From positions 8,521,206-8,585,205 of the forward strand of contig JAVMKO010000020.1 of NCBI GenBank assembly GCA_032164245.1: DNA of 64,000 nt, given 5' to 3'. Each line of letters starts with the position of its first letter. Positions within the stretch are counted from its first letter, which is position 1. Below the pieces are notes generated by a model that searched no databases, was not told the DNA's origin, and saw only the letters and a list, made by a program, of their open reading frames with translations. This document shows positions 45,796-56,871 of the stretch, in pieces. This DNA is from Sternotherus odoratus (Eukaryota > Chordata > Testudines > Kinosternidae). The position numbers were made by a program, and so were the translations under genes.

Positions 45796-47315
45796 GGTAG
45801 GGCCAGGCTGGGGGGGCGGGCGGGAAGGCGCCGGGGGCCCTGGGCCAGGCTGGGGGTCGGGCGGGAAGGCGCCGGGGGCCCGGGGCCAGGCTGGGGGTCG
45901 GGCGGGAAGGCGCCGGGGGCCCGGGGCCAGGCTGGGGGTCGGGCGGGAAGGCGCCGGGGGCCCGGGGCCAGGCTGGGGGTCGGGCGGGAAGGCGCCGGGG
46001 GCCCGGGGCCAGGCTGGGGGTCGGGCGGGAAGGCGCCGGGGGCCAAGGGCCAGGCTGGGGGTCGGGCGGGAAGGCGCCGGGGGCCCTGGGCCAGGCTGTG
46101 GGGCGGGCGGGAAGGCGCCGGGGGCCAAGGGCCAGGCTGGGGGGCGGGCGGGAAGGCGCCGGGGGCCAAGGGCCAGGCTGGGGGGCGGGCGGGAAGGCGC
46201 CGGGGGCCAAGGGCCAGGCTGGGGGGCGGGCGGAAAGGCGCCGGGGGCCCTGGGCCAGGCTGGGGGGCGGGCGGGAAGGCGCCGGGGGCCCTGGGCCAGG
46301 CTGGGGGTCGGGCGGGAAGGCGCCGGGGGCCAAGGGCAAGGCTGGGGCTCGGGCGGGAAGGCGCCGGGGGCCCTGGGCCAGGCTGGGGGTCGGGCGGGAA
46401 GGCGCCGGGGGCCCTGGGCCAGGCTGGGGGTCGGGCGGGAAGGCGCCGGGGGCCCTAGACCAGGCTGGGGGTCGGGCGGGAAGGCGCCGGGGGCCAAGGG
46501 CCAGGCTGGGGGTCAGGCGGGAAGGCGCCGGGGGCCAAGGGCCAGGCTGGGGGTCGGGCGGGAAGGCGCCGGGGGCCCTGGGCCAAGCTGGGGGTCGGGC
46601 GGGAAGGCGCCGGGGGCCAAGGGCAAGGCTGGGGGTCGGGCGGGAAGGCGCCGGGGGCCCTGGGCCAGGCTGGGGGGCGGGCGGGAAGGCGCCGGGGGCC
46701 CTGGGCCAAGCTGGGGGGCGGGCGGGAAGGCGCCGGGGGCCCTGGGCCAAGCTGGGGGTCGGGCGGGAAGGCGCCGGGGGCCAAGGGCAAGGCTGGGGGT
46801 CGGGCGGGAAGGCGCCGGGGGCCAAGGGCAAGGCTGGGGGTCGGGCGGGAAGGCGCCGGGGGCCCTGGGCCAGGCTGGGGGTCGGGCGGGAAGGCGCCGG
46901 GGGCCCTGGGCCAGGCTGGGGGTCGGGCGGGAAGGCGCCGGGGGCCCTGGGCCAAGCGGGAAGGCGCTGGGGGCCAAGGGCAAGGCTGGGGGTCGGGCGG
47001 GAAGGCGCCGGGGGCCCTGGGCCAGGCTGGGGGGCGGGCGGGAAGGCGCCGGGGGCCCTGGACCAAGCTGGGGGTCGGGCGGGAAGGCGCCGGGGGCCAA
47101 GGGCAAGGCTGGGGGTCGGGCGGGAAGGCGCCGGGGGCCCTGGGCCAGGCTGGGGGTCGGGCGGGAAGGCGCCGGGGGCCCTGGGCCAAGCTGGGGGTCG
47201 GGCGGGAAGGCGCCGGGGGCCCTGGGCCAGGCTGGGGGTCGGGCGGGAAGGCGCCGGGGGCCCTGGGCCAGGCTGGGGGTCGGGCGGGAAGGCGGCAGGG
47301 GCCAAGCTGGGGGTC
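45796..47315 (+). repeat. 41-bp CpG-dense minisatellite, about 37 copies
   Basis: The unit reads ggccaggctgggggtcgggc followed by gggaaggcgccgggggccctg. Most copies are exactly 41 bp; one (near 46950) lacks about 11 bp. Variants at two places (ccctggg/caaggg/cccgggg, and gggtcggg/ggggcggg) form recurring runs of three units near 46565, 46740, 46945 and 47055, indicating a higher-order pattern. Each unit carries about four CpGs, a GCGGGAA block resembling an E2F core, and G-runs able to form a quadruplex. Because 41 is not a multiple of three and the unit lacks stops, several frames stay open on both strands, giving false proteins of up to 595 residues. Confidence 0.96.
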
Positions 47316-47769
47316 GGGTGGCATGAGCCAGGGATCTCCGACCACGGCTGAGGCAGGAAGCAGGTGGGGGATCATGAGTGGTGTAAGGGGAGAAAAAAAC
47401 CTGACCCCAGGGGGAAAAGAGGGTGTCCGATTGGGTGGAAATAGGGGCGGAGCCAGTGGGCGGGCCTTGGTACCTGCAGAAATGGGCCTCCCCAGGGTGA
47501 CAGGCAATGGTGGTGGCTGCAGAGACCCAGCGGGACAACAACCCGGGGTGGGACCTTCCCGAGGGAGCCTCCCTGAGCTGGGGGCAGGTGAGCCTGGGGG
47601 ATCCTCATCCACACCCAGGGCTGCAGCACAGAATTGCTCCTTCTGAACCTTCAGAAACGTCTGGACCAGGAATCCCCATCTCCGGAGTCCAGGAGGAACC
47701 TCAGCCCAGGGCTGTCGGGAGCGATTCTGGAGACCCCTGAAGCCGCCCTGTAGAGGAGTGAGTGGACCA
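47316..47769. other. GC-rich flank, possible promoter-like segment
   Basis: Segment 47425-47475 has an inverted CCAAT-type block (gattgggtgg) beside two GC boxes (ggggcggag, gggcgggcc). A GT donor-like site follows at 'ctgggggcaggtgagcctgg' (about 47578-47597). No protein-coding exon is demonstrable. Confidence 0.3.
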
Positions 47770-48228
47770 GGCTGGGGGGGGGATCTGCAGAATGGGGGGA
47801 CCCAAGCCTCTGGGGAGGGAAGAGGGGGGGGGGGGCTCCAGGCCTCTGTGAGTAGAGGCAGGGGGGAAATGGGGGAGGTTCCAGACCTCTGTGAAGGAAG
47901 GGGGGGGATGAGGGAGGGTGGAGGGGAATTTGGGGTGTCCCCAAGCCTGGAGGAGGGAGGGAGGGAGGAGGAGTTGGGGCGGCAGACTTCTGTGGACGGG
48001 GGGGGGGGAAGCTGGGGGAGGGGGGCAAGGCTTCCGAGAAGAGAGGGAGGAGGGGCGGGGGGGCAGGCTTCCGAGAAGAGAGGGAGGAGGGGCGGGGGGG
48101 CAGGCTTCCGTGGACGGGGGGAGGGTATTTGGGGGGGGGGGAGTCTTCCGTGGACGGGGGGAATTGGGGGGGCAGGCTTCCGAGGGGAAAGGGAGGGGAA
48201 GTCGGGGGAGTTGCTCAGGGGGGAGCCC
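47770..48228 (+). repeat. G-rich degenerate minisatellite
   Basis: Irregular copies of a roughly 35-45-bp unit contain 'ggcttccg.g.agagaggga' and 'ggaggggcggggg', clearest at 48029-48110, where two copies are almost identical. Frames on both strands (up to 254 codons) are composition artefacts. Confidence 0.8.
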
Positions 48229-48440
48229 CCGCTCCCCAGCACTCACCCGCGGCACGGCTGGGGCCGCCCCGCTCCTCCCTTCCCGCCGCGGGGAACCGCG
48301 CTGCCAGGTCCGGCCCCGCCGCCCAGCTGAGCGCCGCGGGGGCGGGGCGAGGGGCGGGGCTAGAGCAGCGGGGGGGGGTTCGCCCCTCCCCCCTTGTCCG
48401 CTCCAGGGGCCGCACCCCCCGGACCGCCCTGTAACTCGGG
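48229..48440. promoter_or_regulatory. CpG island with GC boxes, candidate promoter
   Basis: A dense CpG cluster contains the GC boxes gggggcggggcgaggggcgg (48340-48360) and no TATA. On the minus strand a strong donor-like site, gGTGAGTgctgg, follows 'gccgtgccgcg' near 48243-48256, so a leftward first exon is possible. On the plus side the first core repeat of the tandem array begins at 48425, so rightward transcription would enter the array. Activity is inferred, not shown. Confidence 0.5.
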
Positions 48441-48590
48441 ATCCGGTCTCGCCTCTCTCGGGCATGAGCCGGGGGACTGGGTGGTCCCTGCCCGGGGAGC
48501 TCTTCCTCCGCTCTGGGCAGGGCTGTGTCGCCTAGTGTGCCTGTGGTGGAGAGCGAGCGTGAATTGTGTCTCTGTTTCATGTCTGTGTTT

Positions 48591-51066
48591 GTAAATCGCT
48601 GCAGCGTTTTTTGTTTTGGTTTGTGTGTCTGAGCCCTCCCCAGAGCTGGAAGAAGAGCTCTGCTTTGATTTGCTGCCCCCCTGTTTACCCATATGGTGAC
48701 GGGAGGGATGGGTTGGGTTTTCCGCTGTAAGGCTGAAAAGGCGTTTGGACCCCTTGCCCAAGTTCCTCCAGACCAGGGATAGGCGACCTACCTGTGCTGA
48801 TTTTTGCCTGGCACTCACGCTGCCCGAGTCCTGGCCGCTGGCCCCGGAGGCTCGGCATTTTAATTTAAAAGAAGCTTCTTCACCATTTTAAAAACCATAT
48901 GTACCTCCCACACCACAAGAGTTTAGTTCTACAGTACAGACTTACAGAAAGATCTTGTAAGAGTGTGTTCCTGGCCCGTGAAACCTTAAATGAGAGTGAA
49001 TAAATGAAGACTCGGCACACCTCTTCTGAAAGGTTGCCAGTCCCTAGCCTGTGTGATCTGCCTGCATCTACGGCCTGGGTCAGGTCCCTCTCCCTTCTGG
49101 AGGAATGACAGACTCCCAAGAAACTTTAGGGTCTGTGGGACCTCCTCGTAACTGAGGTTCAGGTCTCCTGGTATTTACGGTCCGTTAAGCCAGGCGGTCA
49201 GAGCGGCCTCCCCGTAATTAGGTGGCGGGTCACATCCCTTGCTTACGGGGGGTTAGGGAGTTCTTTGGGGACGTAGAGCAGGGAGACCTGCCTGCCATTA
49301 GAGTTCAGAGGGGTCTCCTTGCTTTGATGTGACTCTTCTCCTTTGGCTTCTGAGTCCGAGTGACTGTCCTGTAAGCAGGGTGCCGGCGGGGATCTGAAGG
49401 AGGTGGCACCTAGAGCAGCGAGATGACTCCGTAAGTACGGTTCAGATCGTTCCCCTCTTTTGGGGTTTATGCTGCTGGGTGTGACCTCCCCGTAAGGAGA
49501 GTTTACGTCACTTCTTCCTTGTTTGTGAGGGATTAAGGGGCCGTCTTGGACCTCTGAGGGCTGCCTGTCATTTAGGGGTTTGGTCTCTACCTTTTATTAG
49601 CATCTTGTCACGCTGTTGCTCTTGCAGGCTAGCCAGAGCGCCCATCCTGTAACTGGGGCTCAGGTCACGTCCCTCTCGCTTATGGGGGGAATTTGGGTCT
49701 TAATCGCTTTGGGATGTCCCTGTAATCAGGGTTGTGGTTCTCTTTTTGCCCTTGTGGGATTACGGCCCTTTAGGCTGAGCGGAGGGACTTCCTCCCTAGT
49801 TAGGGCGCAAGTCACGTCAGCCCCTTTCACCCCCCCCCCCCCCGGAGGGCCGGGACCGTACCTGGAGAGAGAGTTTCGATCTCGCCTTGGGTTCTGCAGC
49901 GACGTCCCCCGAGTTCTGATTCACTTTTGACGTCTGAGTCCAGCGAGTCCGCAACAACAGCTGGTGAATTCCAGGTCTCGTTCCAACCTTCGCTCCTTTC
50001 CCTGTTTGTCTGTTACCCAGTCGGCACGCTGCACCGTGCGTCTGACTCTTGCTATTGAAGTGCATCTCTTGCTCCCCTCCCCTTCCTCTCCTCTCCCCCC
50101 TGCATAACGTGCCGCAGATTTATTTTATAGTGAGGATGTCATGAACCTGGCAGCACAGCAGGGTATCGGACGAGTCTTGGGTACCTTGGGAGAGTTGGAG
50201 GCCTGGGCCTGTCGTCAAAGCACATGTTGGCTACTGCTCAGAATTACCTTCTGAGGTCGAAGGCTGCCCACGGAGGGAAGAAGACAAGGTAGCAACTGTA
50301 ATGCGCATCGTTTATATCTGAGGACCTATGGTCTCTCTTAATCCTGTCATAACCTGTCTCGCATGCTCCCCCTCTTTGTTTCCAGCACGCGAGGAAGACA
50401 GTGGGAAGGAGGAGGAAAGAAAAGATGATGCGGAAGACAGAAGAGGAGGAGAAAATACACAGCTGGCACAATGTCTGTCCTGTAACGAGGGTGGAAGTCA
50501 CTCTCTTCTTTGTGGGGTGGGGGAAGACAGAGGGAGAGTGCTTGAACCTTGAGCAGCGAGACCTCCCTCTAAGTAGGGTGCAGGTCTCTTCTCCCTGGCT
50601 CCGTTAGGTGGCCGGAGAGAGTGACCACCCTGTAAGAGTGGTGCAGGAGACACATCGGTGATTCAGTGAGGAGGTTGAGCTCTTTAATATGTCTGGGCAA
50701 CGTGGCGTCCTTGTAACTAGAATTCTGGTCTCTCCGGAGCTGTGAGCGGTAACTCCTGGTGGCTGGCTAGTCAGCCTGACCCCCCTGCAACTAGGGTTCA
50801 GGTCTGTTTCCTTTTGAAAGTCAAGCGATAGAGACTTTTGGCCGGCTAGTTGGCCTGACCATCCTGTAAGTAGAGTTCTGGTCTCATTCCTCTCATCTGT
50901 GGCATGAGCAGGGAGACCTTTTTGAATCTGCTGTGCCCATAGCCTTTCCCCGGTAGTTCTTTTTCTACTTTGGGAAGTGCTGTGTTGTGTGGTATGTCTG
51001 TGTTGGAGAGCGAATGTGATGTGCGTGGGTCTGGAAGGTCTGTCTGTCTTTCTTTGCTTATTAATT
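48591..51066 (+). repeat. Array unit 1
   Basis: First full unit, carrying a hAT MITE at 48774-49051. About fifteen cores follow between 49147 and 50870. Module: acceptor ttattttatag, exon-like A 50131-50288, GT donor (acaag|gtagca), intron-like 50289-50385 ending tttccag, exon-like B 50386-50481. The A part is interrupted by in-frame stops. B is acidic in one frame (EEERKDDAED). Confidence 0.8.
48774..49051. mobile_element. hAT-type MITE inside array unit 1
   Basis: The 278-bp element starts 'cagggataggcgacct' and ends 'gaaaggttgccagtccctag'+cctg, imperfect inverted termini. Inner blocks 'aaaccttaaatgagagtgaa' and 'tgaagactcggcacacctct' match a hAT MITE common in reptiles. Other array units lack it and read straight through 'cctctagaccgtgtgagctg'. 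No 8-bp duplication remains visible. Confidence 0.7.
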
Positions 51067-53505
51067 GTAAATTGCTGCAGCGTTTTTGTTTTTTGGTTTG
51101 AATGAACTCTTCCCAGAAGTAGAAAAAGAACTCTAGTTTGTTTTTATGCCCCGCATTTACCCATATGGCTACACGATGGATGGTTTGGGTCTTTCTTGTG
51201 CCTTAAGGCTGGAAAGGCGTTTGGGCCCCTTAGTTCAGTTCCTCTAGATTGTGATATTTCCGTGCATCTACAGCTCGGGTCATGCCGTTCCTGTGTTTGA
51301 CTGCATGTATGGCTCGGGTCACGTCCCTCCTGTGATTTGACTGCATGTATGGCTCGGGTCACATCCTTCCGCCTTATGGGGGGAATTAAGATTTTAATCA
51401 CTTTGGGCCTTTGTGACATCTCTGTAATCAGGGTTGTGGTCCTTCTCTTTGCTTTTGGGGCTTATGGTGATCCGAGGGACCTGCTCCGTATTAGGGTGCA
51501 AGTCATTTTAGGCCTTTCTCCCCCCAGATGGCTGGGACCATACCTGGAATGTGTTTCGATCTCGCCCTGGGTTCTGCAGCAATGTCTCCTGGGTTCTGCC
51601 TCGCTTTTGACCGTTGGACTCCAGAGTGTCTGCTGCAACTGCCGGCCGATTCCAGGTTCCGATCAGATCTTCACCCCTTTCCCTGTTTGTTACCCCGGTC
51701 AGTATGCTGCACCCTATGTCTGTGACTCTTGGTACTAAAGTGTATTTCTTGCTATCCCCCAGGCATAACCAGCTGTTAATTTATTTTATAGTGAGCATGT
51801 GGGAAACCTGGATTCGTAGCAGGACATCTAATGAGTGTTTGGTGGAGTTGGAGGCCTGGGCGTGGAGCGTGCTCTCAAAGCGCGTGATGGGGACGGTTCA
51901 GAATTCCCTTCCAGCTATGGGTCGACAGCTCCCTGTACGGGCAAGAAGACAAGGTAGCGACTCTAATGCGCACTATTTTTATATCTGAAGACCTACAGAC
52001 TCTGTTCATCTTCTCTTAACCTGTCTCACCCGCTCCCTCTCTTTGTTTGCAGCAGGTGAGGAGGAAAGAAAAGATGATGCAGAAGATGGAAGAGGAGGAG
52101 AAAATACAGACCTGGCACCATGACTGTCTTGTCATTAAGGTGGAAGTCCCTCTTGTTTGTGGGGTGGGGGAAGATAGAGCGCCTGAATCTGCTCGTACCT
52201 CAAGCAGCGAGACCTCCCTGTAACTAGGGTGCAGGTCTCTTTCCCCCTTGGCTCGGTTAGCCGGTTGGACAGAGTGACCATCTTGTAAGAAGGGTGCAGG
52301 TGACATCTCTGTGACTCAGGGAGGCGGTTGAGCTCTTTAAATCCTCTGGGCATCGTACCCTCCTTGTACGTAGATTTCAGGTCTCCCCTTTTGCATGGTG
52401 GGTATAAGAACCATCGGCACGCTACTCGGCGAGCCCCTTTCAATTGGGGTCCGGCTCACGTCCCTGTCATTGGTGAGGTTTAGGGCTCTATTACTAGGCT
52501 AGACACCAACGACCGGCCTGTAACTTTGGGTTTAGGTCTTTCCCCTTTTGGCTTTCCTGGCTCTGTGGTGCTCCGGCAAGACAGCCGGAAAGACCGCTCG
52601 CTTCACGACAGCTCGGGTCTTGATTTTCATCCAACGAAGCTGTTGAGCCGTCGAGTCCCTTGGGACCGAGTGACCGCCCTGTAAGTTGGGTTGAGCCGGA
52701 CGCCTTGTGAGCTCTAGGCGCTACGCCCCGTTGGCTGGCTGGCCAGCATGGACCACCCTATAACTAAGGTTCAGGTCCATCTCCTTTTGAAATCTAAGCA
52801 ATATAGACTTATGGCTGACTAGTCTGCCTGACTGTCGTGTAAGTAGGATTCGGGTCCTTGCCTCCTATTACTTTAGGTCATTGTTAGTTGAGGTGATAGC
52901 CCTATAAACAGAGTTCATAGAATATCAGAGTTGGAAGGAATCTCATGGGGTCGTCTAATCCAGTTCCCTGCTCGAAGCCTGACCAATCACCAGCTAAATC
53001 ATCCCAGCCGGGGCTTTGTCAAGTCTGACTTTAAAAACCTCTAAGGAAGGAGATTCCACCACCTCCCTAGGTAACACATTCCAGTGCTTGACCACCCTCC
53101 TAGTGAAAATGTTTTTCCTAATAATCCACCTAAACCTCCCCCTCTGCAACTGGGGACCGTGACTCCTCGTTTTGTCATCTGCCACCACTGAGAATGGTCT
53201 AGAATCTAGACTCTAGATCTAGACTCTAGATCACATCTCTCCCCTTTTGAAACCCAAGTAATATAGAATTATGGCTGGTTAGTCAGTGTGGACCACCCCG
53301 TAACCAGGGTTCTGGTCTCATTCGTCTTGCCCGTGGCACAAGCAGGGTGACCTTTTGATCACGCCGTGCCCATATCCTTTCCCGGGGAGCTCTCTTTCTG
53401 CTTTGGGAAGTGCTGTGTCATCTGGTATGTCTGTGTTGTAAAGCGAATGTGATGTTCATGGGTGTGTAAGGTCTTTATTTATTTATGTGTTTGTTTTATT
53501 TATTT
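51067..53505 (+). repeat. Array unit 2
   Basis: Module: acceptor ccccccag followed by ATG at 51528, starting a frame MAGTIPGM...PGFCLAFD that stays open to 51725. Exon-like A is 51792-51953 (acceptor ttttatag, donor acaag|gtagcg) and B starts at 52053 (acceptor tttgcag). Frame A joins B without a stop until after DLAP (stop at about 52122), the best-preserved A-B pairing in the array. A CR1 fragment lies at 52916-53200. Confidence 0.75.
52916..53200 (-). mobile_element. CR1 LINE 3' end inside array unit 2
   Basis: The plus strand reads 'catagaatatcagagttgga' and 'ttaaaaacctctaaggaagg', a CR1 tail in reverse. The minus frame at 52994-53188 ([20 protein letters not shown]) is the reverse-transcriptase C-terminus, as at 33.4 kb. 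It is truncated, and followed at 53201-53233 by a short run of tctaga/agatct palindromes. Confidence 0.9.
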
Positions 53506-56500
53506 GTAAATTGCTGCAGCGTGTTTTTTTTGTTTGTTTGGTTAGTTTCGTTGTTTGAATGAGCTCTTCCCAGAGCTAGGAAAAGAACTCTGGTTTGTTT
53601 TTATTCCCCCCCATTTACACATATAATGGCACGATGGCTGGTTTGGGTGTCGTGCCTTAAGGCTGAAAAGGGATTGAGGGGGCCCTTTGTTTCAGTTCCT
53701 CGAGACCGTGTGAGCTGTCTGTATGTACGGCTCAGGTCACGTCCCTCTCCCTTCTGGGGGAATGACGGACTTCCAAGAAATTTGGGGTCTGAGGGATCTC
53801 CCTTTAACCGAGGTTCAGGTCTCTGTATTTATTCTCCATTCGGCGCTCAGAGTGGCCACCCTGTGAAAATTGCCCAGGTCGTGTCCCTGTGATTAGTTGC
53901 AAAGGGAGATTAGAGTTTTGTAATCGCTTGGGGGGGCTATGACCGCCATGTAATTCGGCCTCCGGTCTCTCTTCCCTTTGGTACGTTAGGCACCTTGTTT
54001 AGTGATTGATATTGGGGTTTTTTGTTTGTTTGTTTGTTTGTTTTTTCCTCCACTAACTCGAGGGTTCAGGTCTTGTCCCTGGCCCTCCTGGCTCTTTTTA
54101 GTAACTTGGCCTTGAGGGGCCACCCTGTAATTAGGTGGCAGATCACATCAGTTACTTAATGGGGGGGGGGGGTTATTGAGCCTTTTGGGGACCTAGAGCA
54201 GCGAGACCTGGCTGCTATTAGAGTTCAGAGGTGTCACCTTCTTCTTGCTTAGATGTGACTCTTCTCCTTTTGGCTTCTGAGTCAGAGCGATCATCCCGTG
54301 AGCAGGGTGCAGGTCACGTCCGTGGGGATCTGGAGGAGGTGGTACCTAGAGCGGAGAGATGGCCCCATCACTATGGTTCACATAGTTCCCCTCCTTTTGG
54401 GTTTATGCTGCTCGGTGGGACGTCCCTGTAAGCGGGGTTTCGGTCACTTCTTTCTCATTTATGATGGATGAGGGGACCATCTTGGACCTTTAAAAGCTCC
54501 CTGTAACATAAGGTCTCTAACCTCACTAGCAGATGGTCACGATGCTGCTCTTGCAGGGTAGCCAGAGTGACCATTCTGGAATTGCCATTCGGGTCACGTC
54601 CCTCTGGTTTATGGGGGGGGGGAGAGAATCGGGTCTGAATCTCTTTGGGTCTTTGTGACGCCCCCAGAATCAGGGTCATGGTCCTTCTCTTTGCCCTTGT
54701 GGGATTGTGGCCCTTTAGGTGGGCGGCGGGAATCTGGCCTGTAGTTAGGGTGTATCACATTACTGAAATAATCTGGGATCCTATAGATCATTGTTGTGAC
54801 CAAGATCCTGCCATGGCCCCAAATCTTGTTTAAAGGGGGTCCTACAAGGTGTCTAAGACCAGGTTATGGTTTGCCGATTCTGCTATCGGTATTTGTGTAT
54901 CAATTTTGCATGTGAATTTATGAATAGTGGCTCTCTACTGTCTGTATTTTAAATGTACGCTCTGCTTCTGGGTAACATTCCAGACAACTTGGTTGTGTCT
55001 CCGCCCAGCCTGCCCGATGGCCCACTAAGGACCATCGGCTATACAATGGACCCACTAGAGCTTGGAAGGCTCCAATCCACATGATAAATCTACCGGAGGA
55101 CATGCAAGGTAGCCTGTGGGTAATGGCTGCCGCCTGCAAATCCTAAATCCTTCATGGTCCTATGACTTGCCCATGTGACTTCCGAGCTCCATGGGGCTGT
55201 ACTTTTCATAGCAAGAAGAAAGAGGTTCTCGCATCTGGGAAAGACTATTAAAAGCTGCTGCAGCTCCTCCATGTCGTCTTCAGTCTTACTTCCTACCTCT
55301 GGCAGGATTTTGCTACAAGCAGAAGCTCCACAGAAAGGACTCGTGACCCATCCCAGCTGTGGATGTGTTCTAGAGACTTTCATTTGAACCTGCCCTTTAT
55401 TCTACCACTGATGCAAGCCCGAACCAAGAACTTTGCCATTGCTGCATGTAATTGATTTCTTGCAGCCCTTTTTAACTCTCACGTAGAACTTTTCCTTTTA
55501 TGAATAAAACTTGAGATTTTAAATTCTATAGGATTGGCAATCGCGTGATTTGTGGGTAACATGCGATGTGTATATTGCCCTGGGACTGGGGCCCGATCCT
55601 TCGGGATGGGGAGAACCTTTTCTTTTATTTGCCTGTTTGTTTTCATAGCCATTTGTCCCCGGAACGAGTGGCTGCCGGTGGTGATACTGGGGAAACTGGA
55701 GCGTCCCAGGGAATCACTTGTGTGACTTGTGGTGGTCGCCAGTGGAGTGAACCCACCGTCTTTTTTTCTGTTTGGCTGGTTTGGTTTGCCTTCGAGGTGG
55801 AGGAACCCCAGCTTTGGGCCGCAACTGCCCCGTCTGAAGCAATTTGTCCTGAATTGGCACTCTCAGTTGGGTCCCGCCAGGAACAGCATCGTCACAGGGT
55901 GCGAGTCACGTTGGGCCTCTTTCTCCGCCCAGACGGGTAGGACCGTACCTGGAACGTGTTTCGAGCTCGCTCTGGGTTCTGGCTCGCTTTTGATCATATT
56001 TATCCAGAGTCTGCCATGACTGCTGGTGAATTCCAAGTTCCATTCAAATCTTCACCCCTTTCCCTGATGGTTGGTTTGTTGTTACCCCGGTCGGTGCGCT
56101 GCACCTCGTGTCTGACTCTTGCTATTAAAGTGTATTTTTTCAGTGCCCCCTCCGTGAGCGCAAGGTGAGGCCGATTTATTTTATAGCGAAAATTTGGGAG
56201 AGTTGGAGGCCTGGCATGGAGCGTGTCCTCAAAGCGCATGATGGGAGACCGCTGTGAATTCCGTTGCAGTGATGGGTTCAAGGCTGCCTGTAGAGGCAAG
56301 AAGAGAAGGTAAGAACTTTAATGAGCACTGTGTGTATATTTGAAGACCTGCGGATTGTCTTAATCCTGTCGTAACCTGTCTCGCACACTCTCTCTGTTTT
56401 GTTTCCAGCACGTGAGGAGGAAAGAAGAGATGATGCAGAAACTGGAAGAGGAGGAGAAATTGCAGACCCGGCACAGTGACTGTCCAGTAACAAGAGTGGA

Positions 56501-56871
56501 AGTCCCTCTTCTCTGTCCGGTGGAGCGGGGGGGGGGGGGGGGGGAATGGGGGAGAGGGAGACTGAACCCGATAGTACCTCGTGCGGAAAGACCTCCCTGT
56601 AACTAGGGTGCAGGTCTCTTCCCCCTGTCTTTGTTAGCTGGTTGGAGAGAGTGACCACCCTGTAAGAAGGGTGCAGGTGACACCGCTCTGAGGTGACACC
56701 GCTCCCCTGTTGCAGAAGCAGGGTGATCTTTTAAATAGGCCGTGCCCGTAGCCTTTCCCAGGTAGCTCATTTTCTGCTTTGGGAAGTGGTGTCGTCCGGT
56801 ACGTCTGTGTTGGAAAGCAAATGTGATGTGCCTGGATGTGGATGGTCTGTTCTTTGTTTGTTTTTTTATTT
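53506..56871 (+). repeat. Array unit 3, interrupted by an LTR
   Basis: This 3.37-kb unit is about 2.2 kb without the LTR at 54751-55895. Exon-like A is short here, 56187-56308 (acceptor ttttatag; donor gagaag|gtaaga, close to consensus). B begins at 56409 after gtttccag. A TTTG microsatellite lies at about 54012-54045 and a poly-G run at 56528-56544. Confidence 0.75.
54751..55895 (+). mobile_element. Solo LTR (family C) inside array unit 3
   Basis: The 1145-bp element starts tgtatcacat and ends aacagcatcgtca, giving TG...CA. Its flanks taggg (54746-54750) and caggg (55896-55900) form a 5-bp duplication with one change, in the middle of an array core. AATAAA lies at 55503-55508. The 3' third ('ctggggcccgatccttcggg') matches a common turtle LTR. 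The frames at 55090-55940 within it are not genes. Confidence 0.75.

Noticed and set aside
45737..48242. Open frames of 417-595 codons on both strands
   Set aside because: They read through the 41-bp minisatellite in several frames at once. The 'proteins' are Gly/Pro/Arg/Ala repeats with no domain, so composition explains them.
47651..48580. Overlapping 100-254-codon frames on both strands
   Set aside because: They are produced by the G-rich minisatellite and the CpG island; no homology, no consistent codon use.
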